Shown one piece after another: positions 22,196 to 33,373 of a DNA stretch of 64,000 nucleotides. The translations under genes were made by a program, and so were the position numbers. Under the pieces are notes generated by a model, which was not told the origin of the DNA, ran no database searches, and saw only the letters and a program-made list of their open reading frames with translations. This DNA is from Endocarpon pusillum Z07020 (lineage: Eukaryota > Ascomycota > Eurotiomycetes > Verrucariales > Verrucariaceae), in assembly GCF_000464535.1 (NCBI RefSeq), contig NW_006916229.1, positions 1-64,000 on the forward strand. Reading direction: 5' to 3'. Positions within the stretch are counted from its first letter, which is position 1. Each line of letters starts with the position of its first letter.

Positions 22196-23236
22196 ATGAC
22201 AAAACGGAAACGTACTCCATCCCCATCTCCTCCACCCCGCAAACGCATCATATTCGAGGTACCTCTGTCGCTATGGCGGTTTCAAGCAATAGCGCGGGAA
22301 CTTGCTCGTCAGTCTGAAGTCCCAGTAGAGCAGATCAAAGAGCCCAGCGACCCGAATTCAGGCGACCTGCAGCGTGTTGTTCCCGGCGCGCCACACTTCG
22401 ACGCGCAAACCTTCCAAACCAATTCATTGCGCTTCTCTCCGTATTCGCATCAATCGTTCCTACCGTCGCAACCATGGCCACAGACTGTCAAGCCAACGTC
22501 GGGCTCTTTGGCTTCCAATCCGGATGTGGGAGCCTCGGCGGCGCATGTCATGTCAAGCAGCGAAGGAGCACCACCACCGCAGGATGGACATAATCGGCAG
22601 GTCTCGACAGGACCAGATGATCAACTCTTCGACGAGCTGAACGATGCGCTGCACGCAGAAGAGGGAGACAATGCACACGACCCAGCTTCGCAATCACAAT
22701 ACCTCACAGGCGACAACCGAATAACCTTCGATCCGCGCCTGCAGAGTGATTGGAATGGCATGCGCCAGGAGCCATATCAACCATTTACCCAGAACTACCC
22801 AGCAATAAATCCACAAATGACCATCGCCGCCTCACAACCCGCCTTCCCATCCGCATTAGCTCATCACCCGCCTCGCAACAGCTCGAACAACTTCCTCCCA
22901 AACTCCACCGCACACCCTGGCCCAGCAACGTTCTGCAACCCCAAACCACCCCCTCCCCCTGCTCCGCCTCAAAACAGTGCACAAGCCAAGCCGAGGATGC
23001 CAGGCTACTACAAGAGCAGCCTGAAACTATGGTCGCAGGAAGGCCGGAACGCGGCTCCTCCACCACCACCACCTCCTCCTACCATTCCTCCCTCAGCTCA
23101 GGCTACGCATAACTTCGGAGCTATGAATGGTCCCTATCCACACCTGTCTTATCCTGCAACACCTACATATCCTCCACCACAGCCGCTGGCTTCGACCCCG
23201 GTAAACGCCTTCACCAATTACGGCAGTACGAGATAA
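22196..23236 (+). CDS. Pro-rich disordered protein with N-terminal nuclear-localisation motif
   Basis: Single exon of 346 residues. I chose the ATG at 22196 because the protein then opens with MTKRKRTPSPSPPPRKRI, a bipartite-like basic motif, and the open frame upstream has no family-like content. A short possibly helical segment follows (VPLSLWRFQAIARELARQSE, about 22-41); the rest is Pro/Gln/Ser-rich with two long proline runs (KPPPPPAPP and a run of eight prolines near residue 295). Between them lies MPGYYKSSLKLWSQEGRN, the only other ordered-looking motif. Likely nuclear and intrinsically disordered; a role in transcription or RNA processing would fit but is a guess. I do not recognise a named family. 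Confidence 0.7.
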   Translation: MTKRKRTPSPSPPPRKRIIFEVPLSLWRFQAIARELARQSEVPVEQIKEPSDPNSGDLQRVVPGAPHFDAQTFQTNSLRFSPYSHQSFLPSQPWPQTVKPTSGSLASNPDVGASAAHVMSSSEGAPPPQDGHNRQVSTGPDDQLFDELNDALHAEEGDNAHDPASQSQYLTGDNRITFDPRLQSDWNGMRQEPYQPFTQNYPAINPQMTIAASQPAFPSALAHHPPRNSSNNFLPNSTAHPGPATFCNPKPPPPPAPPQNSAQAKPRMPGYYKSSLKLWSQEGRNAAPPPPPPPPTIPPSAQATHNFGAMNGPYPHLSYPATPTYPPPQPLASTPVNAFTNYGSTR

Positions 23237-23571
23237 TACGTGTATGTCACTTGAGGAGGTGTCAGACGACAAGGCCACCATAACGAAATATGCGATAAGT
23301 GCAGCCTATAATTGAGCAAACCTATTTATTTTACTTACGATTTCCCGTAATAGCGCGAGACGTTTTGGGGCGACTGAAGGAGGAGGAGGGGAGGGTACAC
23401 AGGCCTCCCGGTGCCGTGAATGAGGCTGTACATAATGTGGGCAGGCATTTGCATGGGCTGCTGTTCAACTCGTTAGAGAAACAGAGTCGCGACGTATACG
23501 TATTCCCAAGGCGTAGGTAAGTCGGGTTGGTCATGCTTGCTACGGGCCAGGAGAAGAGCCCGGCGATCGCT

Positions 23572-24330
23572 TCAGATATGTATATTTTGTGTATAATTGC
23601 CGGATGAAATACCAACATATTTTCCATTCCTCGCTCGCGACCAAAAACCCCCCCAACTAATCCCGAGACGGAGATCATCTCGACTTCTTGGCCTCCCTCT
23701 GACTGGCCCTCCTCCCCACCGGCGCCGCCTCTCCTCCTCCTCGCGGATCTTAACCTTCTCCTTCTCCTCCGCGCGCTCCGCATACCACTGCCCCGCCTGC
23801 AGGATCAACACCCCCACCAACACCAGCGCCAGGATGGTATTGCTCGCACTCAGCACCTTCAGGTTGTCCTCGCGCCCGACCACGCTTTCGCGCGGATCGT
23901 CATCACGGCCCGCACGGCTCACGTTCTCCAGCTCGCTTCCATACGTCCCCTGCGTCGCGATGCGGAGCCCCTTGACGATGTTGGCGACGTAGACGACGAT
24001 GCCGCACATGTAGAGGACGAGACTGCCGCCGTCGAAGAGCATGTTGGACTCGGACGGTCTGTAGAGCTTGGTGATGAGCCCCGCGAGCCCGACGAAGATC
24101 ATCGTGTGCAGGATCCGCACGATGAGGGCCGGGGAGGCGTGGAGCAGGCGGAGGTGCGCCTCGGTTTGGGGGAGGTGGGCAGGATGCCGAGGAAGAAGGC
24201 GGTTGCTGCGTGGGACATGTTAATCTTGGGTCTTGGGGAGAGATGGGACCAGGGTGGGTTGGGGCTATGCAGAGAGGGACCTCGACTTACGGCAGACGAT
24301 AAGGAAGGTTGCGAAGGCGAGGGTGGGCAT
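23572..24330 (-). pseudogene. SHR3: Shr3-type ER packaging chaperone, frameshifted
   Basis: Shr3 is an ER membrane chaperone that folds and packages amino-acid permeases. Exon 1 (24330-24291, MPTLAFATFLIVC) and exon 2 (from 24205, intron of 85 nt) give PTAFFLGIL, the first membrane segment and its conserved motif. In the next bases (about 24180-24175) the frame must shift by -1 to reach HLPQTEAHLRLLHASPALIV, RILHTMIFVGLAGLITKLYR, PSESNMLFDGGSLVLYMCGI, VANIVKGL and LKVLSASNTILALVLVGVLI, all hallmarks of the family. The loop between segments 1 and 2 also looks some 15-20 residues shorter than I remember from relatives. No GT exists between the two frames, so splicing cannot repair it. The C-terminal tail is Arg/Glu-rich. 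Either a deletion has broken the gene or the assembly has an error in this GC-rich stretch. Confidence 0.75.
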
Positions 24331-25020
24331 GATGCGTGACGTGGGATGATATGCTTTGGTGGAGCTACTCGATAGAAGGTGTTGGAGGCTCAAGAACAGT
24401 CAATCACCACGTCGCCGAGGTTGATGACCAAAAGATCCTGAGTTTATTTCTAGAAAATAGATTGCGCACATTCGTACGTGCTTGTTGCGCCAGTTATGAC
24501 GCGCTTGAGTCAAGCTGCCAGCTAACAAGACTGGGATCAAAATATGTCTGCCCTGGTGAAGGACTTAGGTCGTCGTAATTGTCGTATTCGTGCTTGACAA
24601 GATGCTGCTATTCAAGACTAGTAGGTTCAGATCATCGGCGTAGAGATGTTCCAAAAGGTTGTGCTCGCCAGATCAACTGAAAGGTCGAAGGGGCTTGGAG
24701 ATGAGGAGGAAGAGGATTACTATGGATGAGAGCCTAATAGGTCATGCTCGGAACAATGATGCGGCTCAGGGTCAATGCAATGGATGGTGTGCCAACGAAG
24801 ATCAGCATTCGCTTAGGCTCCACTTGATCACGTAACAAGCCCATCGTCCTCGGACATATATTTACCAATCAGTAACGTCCTACTTGGACATGCTGCTATA
24901 GTCGCCAGAGAAGCAAAATTCCCTCCCTTAAATGTCCATACCACAGATGGCCGGCCCTAGTATCATATCTTTCACAAACCACAACGCCCAACCGGTGTCG
25001 CCACCGCTATTTAGAACCAA
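24331..25020. other. Intergenic, SHR3 promoter and palF 3' flank
   Basis: About 690 bp between the Shr3 start and the palF stop. I see no gene and no repeat. Confidence 0.5.
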
Positions 25021-27347
25021 TCATCGTCGATATCGTGGTAGATTGTCACCGGCTACATGATCGTTACAAAGTGTATGTGCATTGTATTCGTCTTCTTCTG
25101 TCACGACTGGTGCAGTTGCCGCATCGACTGCCACAGAAGGCCCAGCAGTGCCCTCGTCATCATCATCCGCTGGAGGCGCACTGGCTTCTGTCATCAAACG
25201 CTGCCGCTCAAGCTCTTGCTTGTCGTCTGCCGTAGGATCATCGTGGTATCCGTTGACTGCTGGAGGAGAATTGAAGTAGGAAGGTACTATGGTATCGACC
25301 GATCGAGCTGAAGTTGCCGAAGGGGTAACACGTTCCGGATATGATTGTTCCAAGCCATCGTGCACACCGTAATCTTCATACAGACCGTCTTCCTCAGGTA
25401 TGAAGGGAGCCGAGGGAGCTGCGGCGTCTCCAGCCGCAGAAAAACCGCCCTCTTCTGGAGGTTGGCTAGGGAGTAGTAATGCCTCCTGCCGCCTTAACCT
25501 GGTCTTCTCGTCCACTTCCTCCTCGGGTTCCGGAGGCGGAACAAATCGCGGGACAGGCAGCTGAGTCTCTGTCCAATGTCCCTGGTCTTCGTTCCATCCA
25601 CCGTAGCCATGTTGCTCACTGTAGTATCCATTCTCCATATGATATTCTGCCTCGGCCGGAGACGGGTCTGTTTCGGCCATATTGCTTGACCGTTGGCTCT
25701 CTGCTCGTCTCACGCCGTTCCACTTCTTGGAAGCTCTTGTGGAGTCTGTCGATCCTATGGTGATCTCAAACAGGCAGACCACAATGTTCTTCCCCCGTCT
25801 CAGCTGCGCCGTGTCAAGAATGTTATCTGCCCAGTGTGAGGTCACTTGAAGCCCAGAATCACCATTGGTGCTGATGAAACTCTGTGGTGGCGAAGTTAAC
25901 GAAATTCGTGGAAGAAACCTTGATTCACCCAATTTTCCACACAAGTCTATCACGATCTCGATGTAATATTTGAACTCGATCATGCTACCGGGAACATTGG
26001 CCATGGTAGGAAACGCATCTTCAGGAATTCTGATTGATGCCCTAACGTTAGCTGTCAACGTGTGGGGATTGACGACCATCATTGCGGAAGTCTGGCATAA
26101 GTCCTTGCGAAATATACTACTTGGTGAGCTATTAGAGAAATGCAGCCCGCCAAGCCCAGTTCTGGACTTCGGATAAACATCCTCATACTCAGATCTTTTA
26201 CCCTTGTTTCTTGATGTGAGCGGGATGGGAGGATGCATGTCGATTCTTCCCTGTCGGTACAAGGTCACAATTACAAGGCCGCGCACGTTCGGCTTGGTGT
26301 GGTTGATAGTGATCTTCAGGGGAATAGTATCCCCAGGCAGCGCTCCGGCTTTCAGAAGTTCGGTGCTGGCAGTGATGGCTTTCCCGGACATGGATGTGCT
26401 GCTGCTTTTTGTCTCACTGTTTCCAAGACTTGCACCTGTAGTCGGTGGAGAGTCATTCACAATCTGGAAGCTTTGCGAGCTAGTAGTAATGGCGCTTGAA
26501 GAGCTCAGATCGCTGGGGGCCGGACTGAGTGGAGGTCGATCTACTGATGAAGGATCTGAGAGCTGAGTGTGCTCTGTTTCTGTGCGTTTCATTGCACGAG
26601 AAGAGGAGGATTCTCGGACCTTATCCAGAGATGTCTGCTTGACCCTGGCTTTGACTCTACTTCGTTTGCTTATCGGTTCTAGAGAGATTGTTCGAGGTGT
26701 TGGGAGAGGAATGTGGCCTACATCTATTGAGTCTTGAAAAAATACTCGGCGATCGCAAGAAAGCGTTGGCGCTATAGTTGTTGGCCGTGTCAAGGTTGCC
26801 GTAACGAAATAGGAGACGGTGCCTCGCTCAAACTAGATCATCACTGTCAATACAAGGCTGCTTGCGAGAAAATAAACCCACTTACGTCAATGCTGCTGGG
26901 TAGTCCTCCAGGTGGAAAATCCAGTTCAAACTTAAACTTATATACTCCTTTCTTCAGAAGTCCTTCGCCACATAGAACAGCCTCATCTTCGAAAAGCGAA
27001 GCGAAGCCGTTGCCGAGGTATTCGACACCTCGTCTTCCACGGCCTGGTCCAAGGAAGCCGGACGCTGCTAAGCCATCGCCAGGCACAACCTGATTTTTGT
27101 AAACCCGCGCATGGCCGTGTAGACAGACGACCAAATGGGTGATTGCAAGAGGTTTCGCAACTGTCAGAACAACGCAGCCCTTGATCGTCTCGCCTGGAAA
27201 ATACGACTTCCACGGATTATCCGGTTCGACATAGAATTCGGCGATATTGCGGTTTCGGTTGGCTAAGGGGGCAGTGAAACGCGATAAGATAGAACTTCGT
27301 CGCGAGATAGAGGACGCAGGGCTTGAAAATAGTGTGTCGAGAGGCAT
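25021..27347 (-). CDS. palF: pH-response arrestin PalF/Rim8 (2 exons, 757 aa)
   Basis: Arrestin-like adaptor of the ambient-pH pathway: it binds the plasma-membrane sensor PalH/Rim21 and couples it to ESCRT-dependent processing of PacC. Exons 27347-26886 and 26832-25021, separated by a 53-nt intron. The arrestin-N domain covers about residues 25-160 (SYFPGETIKGCVVLTVAKPL, THLVVCLHGHARVYKN). The second half of the fold follows a Ser-rich linker at about 190-240 and includes GALPGDTIPLKITINHTKPN, IPEDAFPTM and SMIEFKYYIEIVIDL. IDVGHIPLPTPRTISLEPIS is typical of PalF. The tail is acidic and Pro-rich, the expected place for ubiquitination and phosphorylation. Length matches the family. I chose the ATG at 27347; the frame extends three codons further without an ATG. 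Confidence 0.92.
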
Positions 27348-29050
27348 ATCCGTCACGTTGTAAAGCTGTGTTCCATCCTTACCCCGAACGCTTCGGACGG
27401 AACCTGTACGGAGCCGATCGCTGGTACCACAACGGAACGCTCAAGTAGAATGTTTTGTTGGCAGAGGCTAACTTGTGCGTGATATGTATCAAACGTTCCT
27501 GCGCAATCATTTTATCTGTCAGCCAATATGCTACCGAGGGTGCCAATTGAGATAGTGGCAGTGCATGACGCGCGTTGTCACTCAGAAGCACAAGATGAGG
27601 GGTTCGACACATTGCAAGGACTCGTGCAAAACAAGTGCAGAACAAAACAAGTAACTGTCAGAATGACACAGATTTTTGAGACACATCTCTTGATCCATCG
27701 CAGATCATTTCATAGAGCATTCAATTGCGTGGAGGTGGAAATTGAACGTCTTCTAGTACCTACCAAAATATCCACCCGGGTCTTGTCCGGATGAGCGCAG
27801 TTTTGGATCGGATCAGCCCAGGTTTGCCAGCAAGCAGGACACCGGAGGCTTCGTCAAAAGCACTGACCGGCAAAAATCAACTATTGAGAAGAGATGGTGG
27901 CACGATAAAGGAAGATTCGTAGGCCAAGCTTTCATCTACAGAGAGCGACAGGAGGGACCGCAGAGATGGGAAAGCTTGGGGGCTTGGAGGTCTTGGGGGT
28001 TCATGGCGAGTCTTGTTGTGGTACAATGTGGGGCGAAGGTTGGCCAAATGAGTTGGGCACTGTGACATATTTTACTAAACATGGGAAATAGCCACGTTTG
28101 GGGGCGCCGATTGTCCCTTCCGCCCCCCCTCACTTAACTGATGACGGTTAAGGCGATGTCCGCCAAAAGCTTCTTCGAATAAGCTTTCTCTCTCACGTTC
28201 AGGTGTAGGGCCTTGGCGCTGCAGGGCAGTTCTCTTCAGATTACCACTCCGTATATAGCACAGCCATTGCGATATACGTCAGTTCATACTACCCCTTGAA
28301 TGCATGGAACACCTGTCCTGCAGAATCGACGCTATGCCTCGAAGGCAGCACGTTACGCATGTCAATCTCTGACGCTTCCCCTTCAACATAGAGCGCACCA
28401 TGGCATTCTCTCCGAACCGCGTCGCATTGGATAAAAGTGCTTGATACGTCAACTCGGCGGCCGCCCCTGATTTCCTTTTCTCGGGCAACTTGCATGGTCG
28501 CTGCAAAGCTGTGTGCTGCTCTCGATCGTGGAAAACCTCTGTCCTGTATGTCGTCAGCCATGTGTCCAGGTATTTCTTCTCACTAAGTTCTTGGTCATCC
28601 AAGTCCCTCCACGAAATTTCTTCTTTTAGCTATCTACTCTCAACTAGGAGGCACCATTACTACTTTGCGCTTGCTAGTCTCTTCTAAGGCAGATTTGGTT
28701 TGTTGAGGAGAGTCGAATTCTAGTTAATAAGTTTTCTCACATTGAGGAGAAATTGATGGGAAATGTGCGGAAGCAGAACGGGGGTCAATGAGATAAGCAA
28801 TTGTGTCTCTCCCAAACTTTTCTATGGAAGAATGAAGCGTAACTAGTCCGGAGCCGAGTGGGTCACGATCCGTGGGAAGCCTCCAGAGCTTTTTTGTCAA
28901 GCTCCTTTGGAATATCTCCCCGCTACAGAATTGACTTTCAGGAAGATCAGGCCTGGAAGACAAAGCAAGGTGTCTGACTGAACTTGAGCCTACGCCCTCA
29001 GGTCTGAGGGCACTATAGAATGTCGAGATAGAGGTTCAAAATCCTGGTAA
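27348..29050. other. 1.7 kb without a supported gene
   Basis: Between palF and the Rrn10-like gene. The best candidate is a pair of overlapping minus-strand frames at 28279-28602 and 28289-28561; neither resembles a known protein. A GGTTCAAAATCC motif near 29031 resembles a tRNA T-loop but has no matching stems. The palF promoter lies at the left end. Confidence 0.4.
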
Positions 29051-29763
29051 TCACATCGTTTCGTTATCTCGAGCTCGCATTCTCTTTCTCTGGCGCATTC
29101 CATCATCATAAGACTCGTCGCTTGATTCTTCACTCACATATGGCGGCGTTTCGACTCGGGGCACTCGGCCGCTAATCTGCATCTGTGTTGCTCTGCTTTC
29201 AGGTATAAAGCTGTCAAACCCTTCTGGCTCCACGAGAACCATATCTCCAGTTTTGCCTGGTACTTGAACGGCGGCCTCTTCCAAAAGTATTCCCAGGGCA
29301 ATGAGAGCTGTCTCATCTAGACTCTTAAAGTCACGTTTACCCCGTCCTTCTGCGTTGATTCCGTAAAAGTCCGATGCATATAAATGGCTTGCCTTGAGAA
29401 GCTCGGAGTCTGGCAATTTCTGCTCGGGCCTTAGATTTTCATCGGCAAAGTAGACATCTGCCCTGCCTTCTGTTGGAGCCGTTGCTCGACGCAAGAGGAC
29501 TTCTAGGGGCTCAAAAGCAGATTCAGTTGAAGGAAATCCATTGCGTGTCCTGATCGGCCTTGTGCTCTCATCGATAAACCCATTGCTTCCAACACGTCCT
29601 AGTCACATCAGAATTGAAGCAGTTTCTTGCGCACGATATTGCTACCTGCTACGGCATCATAAACAGTTGCCGACCGTGTAGGATTTCTCTCATTTTGCAT
29701 GGTATCCTCTGATGGTGGCTGTTGTGCCTGGCTCTCATTCCGGGATCTTTTGCTCCGAGACAT
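29051..29763 (-). CDS. Rrn10-like protein, probable Pol I upstream activating factor subunit
   Basis: Exons 29763-29646 and 29598-29051 with a 47-nt intron give 221 residues. The N-terminus is basic and disordered (MSRSKRSRNES). The middle (about 95-150) reads KLPDSELLKASHLYASDFYG and then DFKSLDETALIALGILLEEA. This is close in order and spacing to the block in yeast Rrn10 where a Tyr-containing helix is followed by DETSLITLG and LLIE, and I base the call on that. Rrn10 is a small subunit of the upstream activating factor that recruits Pol I to rDNA. The C-terminus is acidic then basic (SEESSDESYDD, RQRKRMRAR). Family assignment is plausible rather than certain; the gene model is firm. Confidence 0.7.
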
Positions 29764-30017
29764 AATGACTAACTTAAGTTTAACCTTAGTTATCATCTTC
29801 TTCTGACTTTATTATAATTTACCATAGGATGATCCATTCCTCGAAAGAATGGTGGAGAAGAGTTTGAATTGAGGTCAATGGTATTTGGGGGACGCTTCTC
29901 ATGACCAGCAGAACATCACAGAAAATCTACCTTAGACTGGCTCGGAATTTATCACACCGCATGCAATCACCCACTGCCTTAGACACACAACTTTTACAGT
30001 CCGCGCATCGTTGATGC

Positions 30018-31481
30018 ATGAATCACTTGTTGCTGAGCCGGCGGTTGGGTTTGGTTGACCCTCACGCCTTTCAGCGTGCCCAATATCAACGATTGCTCTA
30101 TGCTGTGACTCCTGAGAAGTCTGTAAAATTTGGAATACAGCGCATTCCTGGCAACCTCAATGCTCGTGGTCTTCCCAGCTCTTCCGGCCTAAGAGAACAG
30201 ACCGTAGATGAGGCCGGACTGGCAGGGAAAAATGCAGTGGCCCATAACGGAGGTGTCAATGTTCTCGCTATCGATGCTCAAACGGGAAAATACCTCATAT
30301 CCGGCGGTGCTGATTCCGCTGTTCGACTATGGGACCTAGAAGACTATCACCCAGATGAGTTCTACACCTACACCTCAGCAGGTTCGATTCTCCGGTCCAG
30401 TCCTGGTGCTCATACCCACGCCTTAACATCCCTTTCCGTTTATCCTTTCGATCCATTGCCCTCCACCATTCTTACAACTTCTTATGACAAGACACTTAAG
30501 CTTTTCTCTGTCGATGCCGCTCGGATTGCCCCCGTTCACACTTTTGAATTGATCGATACACCATACGCCCATACTCTGTCATCGATCGCATCCTCAGCAG
30601 CACTTATCGCAGTAGGGACAGCGCATCCAGCTGTGAAATTGCTTGATTTACGGACAGGTCTTGCTGTCCAAACACTACCTGGTCACAGTGGCGCAGTGTT
30701 TTCGGTGTGTTGGTCTCCACGTTCTGAGCATTTGCTTGCTTCAGGCTCAACTGACGGGCGCGTTCTATTCTTCGATGTGCGCCGAGCCCACAGCGCTTTT
30801 GCTTCTCTGGACAATGACGATGCCATTGGTGTTCTAAATCCGGATTATGCATCAAATTATCAGCCTCGATCAGCACTGGACTGGAACGCCAAGGCGCATA
30901 ATGGCCCAGTAACAGGCGTATGTTGGGCAGATAGTGGAAGAAAGCTAATCACTTGTGGCCACGATCAGCGAATTCGCGTGTGGGACGCAGCCACTGGAAG
31001 AAATGAATTGGTGCATTTCGGTCCACGCATCAAGAATGGCCGGAATGGACAGTTCATGCCTCTGATTTCGCCAGTGGAGTGTAGCAGACCGGGAAAGGGA
31101 AGTCTCTTCTGGCCCAACGATGAAGGGAAGGGCGAGATCTTCATGATGGATATGAATGAAGGTACTACATTGAAGGTCTTACGAACGCCAGGTACAGCAA
31201 AAAGCCCGCAGAAGACTGTCAGCACGGGAAAGTTGACGAGTGGAGGAAGGATCAACTCAATCGCCTTGAGGTTCAAAGGTGACAGTGACTCAGGCCTAGA
31301 GCTTTATTCTGGGCACGGTGATGGATCAATACATTGTTGGAAGGGCTCGCCGACAGAGGACGAGGAAGTTGAAGACCAGATCCATCCCGAGGTTGAGACT
31401 GAGCAGAAACGTAAACGAAAACGAGATCTGCTTGAGGGGCTCGTGGATGGCTTGGTGAAAAAGCCTATGACTTTCATCTGA
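30018..31481 (+). CDS. CSA/ERCC8-type WD40 protein (transcription-coupled repair)
   Basis: Single exon, 487 residues. CSA (ckn1 in fission yeast, Rad28 in budding yeast) is the substrate receptor of a CUL4-DDB1 ubiquitin ligase in transcription-coupled nucleotide excision repair. The start MNHLLLSRRLGLVDPHAFQR parallels the DDB1-binding N-terminus of CSA. WD units are visible: GGVNVLAIDAQTGKYLISGG with AVRLWDLE, LTTSYDKTLKLFSVD, AVGTAHPAVKLLDLRTG, LPGHSGAVFSVCWSPRSEHL with VLFFDVRRA, and AHNGPVTGVCWADSGRKLIT with IRVWDAATG. A basic C-terminal tail (KRKRKRD) follows the last blade. It is 254 bp from the Rrn10-like gene in divergent orientation, so the two may share a promoter. Confidence 0.88.
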   Translation: MNHLLLSRRLGLVDPHAFQRAQYQRLLYAVTPEKSVKFGIQRIPGNLNARGLPSSSGLREQTVDEAGLAGKNAVAHNGGVNVLAIDAQTGKYLISGGADSAVRLWDLEDYHPDEFYTYTSAGSILRSSPGAHTHALTSLSVYPFDPLPSTILTTSYDKTLKLFSVDAARIAPVHTFELIDTPYAHTLSSIASSAALIAVGTAHPAVKLLDLRTGLAVQTLPGHSGAVFSVCWSPRSEHLLASGSTDGRVLFFDVRRAHSAFASLDNDDAIGVLNPDYASNYQPRSALDWNAKAHNGPVTGVCWADSGRKLITCGHDQRIRVWDAATGRNELVHFGPRIKNGRNGQFMPLISPVECSRPGKGSLFWPNDEGKGEIFMMDMNEGTTLKVLRTPGTAKSPQKTVSTGKLTSGGRINSIALRFKGDSDSGLELYSGHGDGSIHCWKGSPTEDEEVEDQIHPEVETEQKRKRKRDLLEGLVDGLVKKPMTFI

Positions 31482-31713
31482 AAATGGTATAGTAATATGG
31501 TATGGTCGAACGATATATGTGGGTCCTAGTTGGGTACCGCAAAAAATGGCCGCCGATGGTCACAAGGTCTCAAGAATCTTCAGACGTCCGGCTGATATAT
31601 CTTCATTCGTATCTTCCGTCATTTCTGTCTCTGTGAGTGGGGTCCTTCTTGAGGGTTTCCATGAACATCACTATTCGGGGGCAAGCAGATACCACACCCA
31701 AACCATCATCAAG

Positions 31714-32494
31714 ATGCAATTTCTGTATAGTTGTCACCACTCGGAGCCCTTTCTTACCCTTCCTGGCGAATTTCGTATCATGATCTGGAAAGAATTGTTA
31801 CCGGAGCCGCGGAGCGCAGGCCTTTTGACGAGTCTCACCCACAAAAACGGTGTCCAGGTATCCTCGCCACAAGTCGCCAATCCTATCACGAAGTCCGAAG
31901 GGAGCTGTATAGCAACCGCATGATCACCTTCCACATTTCTCCAAACCCTAAACGAGCATCCGCCAAAAGGTCCGGTGAGCATCCCAGAACCGACGTCCTC
32001 GATCCGCTGGGTTCTCTTTGGTGTCTTCGCCCTCGATACCACAAGCCGCGTAAGGCCGAGGATCAGAATATGTTATCCTGGGAGCAACTACCATACCGGA
32101 AGCTGAAAGGCGTCAACTTCGAACTACTGGCAACTGATCCAGCAAATCCTGCGGAGCTTCTGCAAGTGTGGAACGAGCTCCGAAACGGGAAGCAAATCGA
32201 AGTGAAGCTCCCATTTGAGCAGAAATACAAAATCAAATCGATGCCCTCGTCTCAGAGATATCGCTCAACGCCGTTTCAAACCAACTCTCCAATTACAAGA
32301 CCGGTGAGGAAGAAGACATGGACGGCATAATTATCGTCATTTAGCAAGACATCTGGACAGTATAATTCGACCGGATTCTCAACCATCTCCCCAGCCCTAG
32401 CGCACTAGCCGCCCGTGAGGAACGCCTCCTGAACTGGTCCTCGTACTACGAAATAACCATGTGGAATCGACTCGTGTCTGATCTGGGAGAATGA
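31714..32494 (+). pseudogene. Decayed 2EXR-type fungal protein gene
   Basis: The frame from the ATG at 31714 reads MQFLYSCHHSEPFLTLPGEF and IMIWKELLPEP, the hallmark of 2EXR domains. At the A-run 31843-31847 the sense moves to another frame (CPGILATSRQSYHEVRREL), as after loss of one A. Near 32220 it moves again (NQIDALVSEISLNAVSNQLS), and that frame meets TAG at 32342 and TAA at 32363 before ending at 32492-32494 after NWSSYYEITMWNRLVSDLGE. Two frameshifts and two stops within about 780 bp make this a pseudogene. Functions of 2EXR proteins are largely unknown; many occur in large fungal families. Confidence 0.8.
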
Positions 32495-33373
32495 TAGCCT
32501 GGTGGGGCAGCGCTGTTGATGTACGAGGAGGAACACGGCGCCGCCCGTTCCTTTCGTGAACGAGTCAAGGCTGCCCCACGTGAAATGGGTCTTCGTGGAT
32601 CCTGAGACTCATACTTGCTTTATGGTCGGTTAGGTGCGCTGAGTCGATGCACGATTTACATCACAAGCAAGCAAGCCAGAGTTGGACCTTCATCATCGGG
32701 CAGGAATCATGAAGATGTTTTCAGCAAGAACGTGCAATATACCCCTTTATCCTCACTTTAAAATCTATATCTATGACATCTTACCAGTATACCTGTTCTG
32801 GAGCGTTGTTCGGTGATTTTGTTCTCCTTCTTTGACTACGTAGCATCATAACCATGTCTCCATCCTGCGACTGGATCTGGATCAGTGCAGGACATGAGAC
32901 GGTTGGCGATGGCAATATGCAATCTCTTAGCTCTACATTAACCCAGGAAGATGTATTTCATTGTTGGCTCTTCGGTACTACCTGCTCAGTTTGGCTTCCA
33001 ATCGTGACTTCTTATGAATATGGGGCTTGTATATACCAAACTCGCAGATGTATCCAGCAGAAGGAGGAGGAAGAATAAACGCTGTTTGAGCAATGAGCAG
33101 CCTCCTGCACTCCAACGATCATATGCCTAGGCAGGATGCTTGGTCTGCTCGCCGGACTGCCGTAGCGCGCTAGTTACGAATCTTCTGAGGAAGTGTTGGT
33201 AGAAAAGCAGCAAAGTCATCTGATTCTTCGGTGTGTCACGGGTATCATGAGCAGTCAAATCCTAGTCATAGCGTGCGACGCCATCATTCATCCCACTTGT
33301 TTGGGACGAGATGTGCTCTCTTTCGAGGGATTGGTAAAGCCCACGAAATCTTGATGATCTGGTTTCGTCTCCC
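32495..33373. other. Intergenic, no gene seen
   Basis: Only short frames (32854-33078 and 33231-33503, plus), neither recognisable; the second overlaps the 3' end of the DUF1769 gene on the opposite strand. Confidence 0.5.

Noticed and set aside
29026..29048. GGTTCAAAATCC resembling a tRNA T-loop
   Set aside because: The neighbouring bases do not form a T-stem and no D-arm lies at the right distance.
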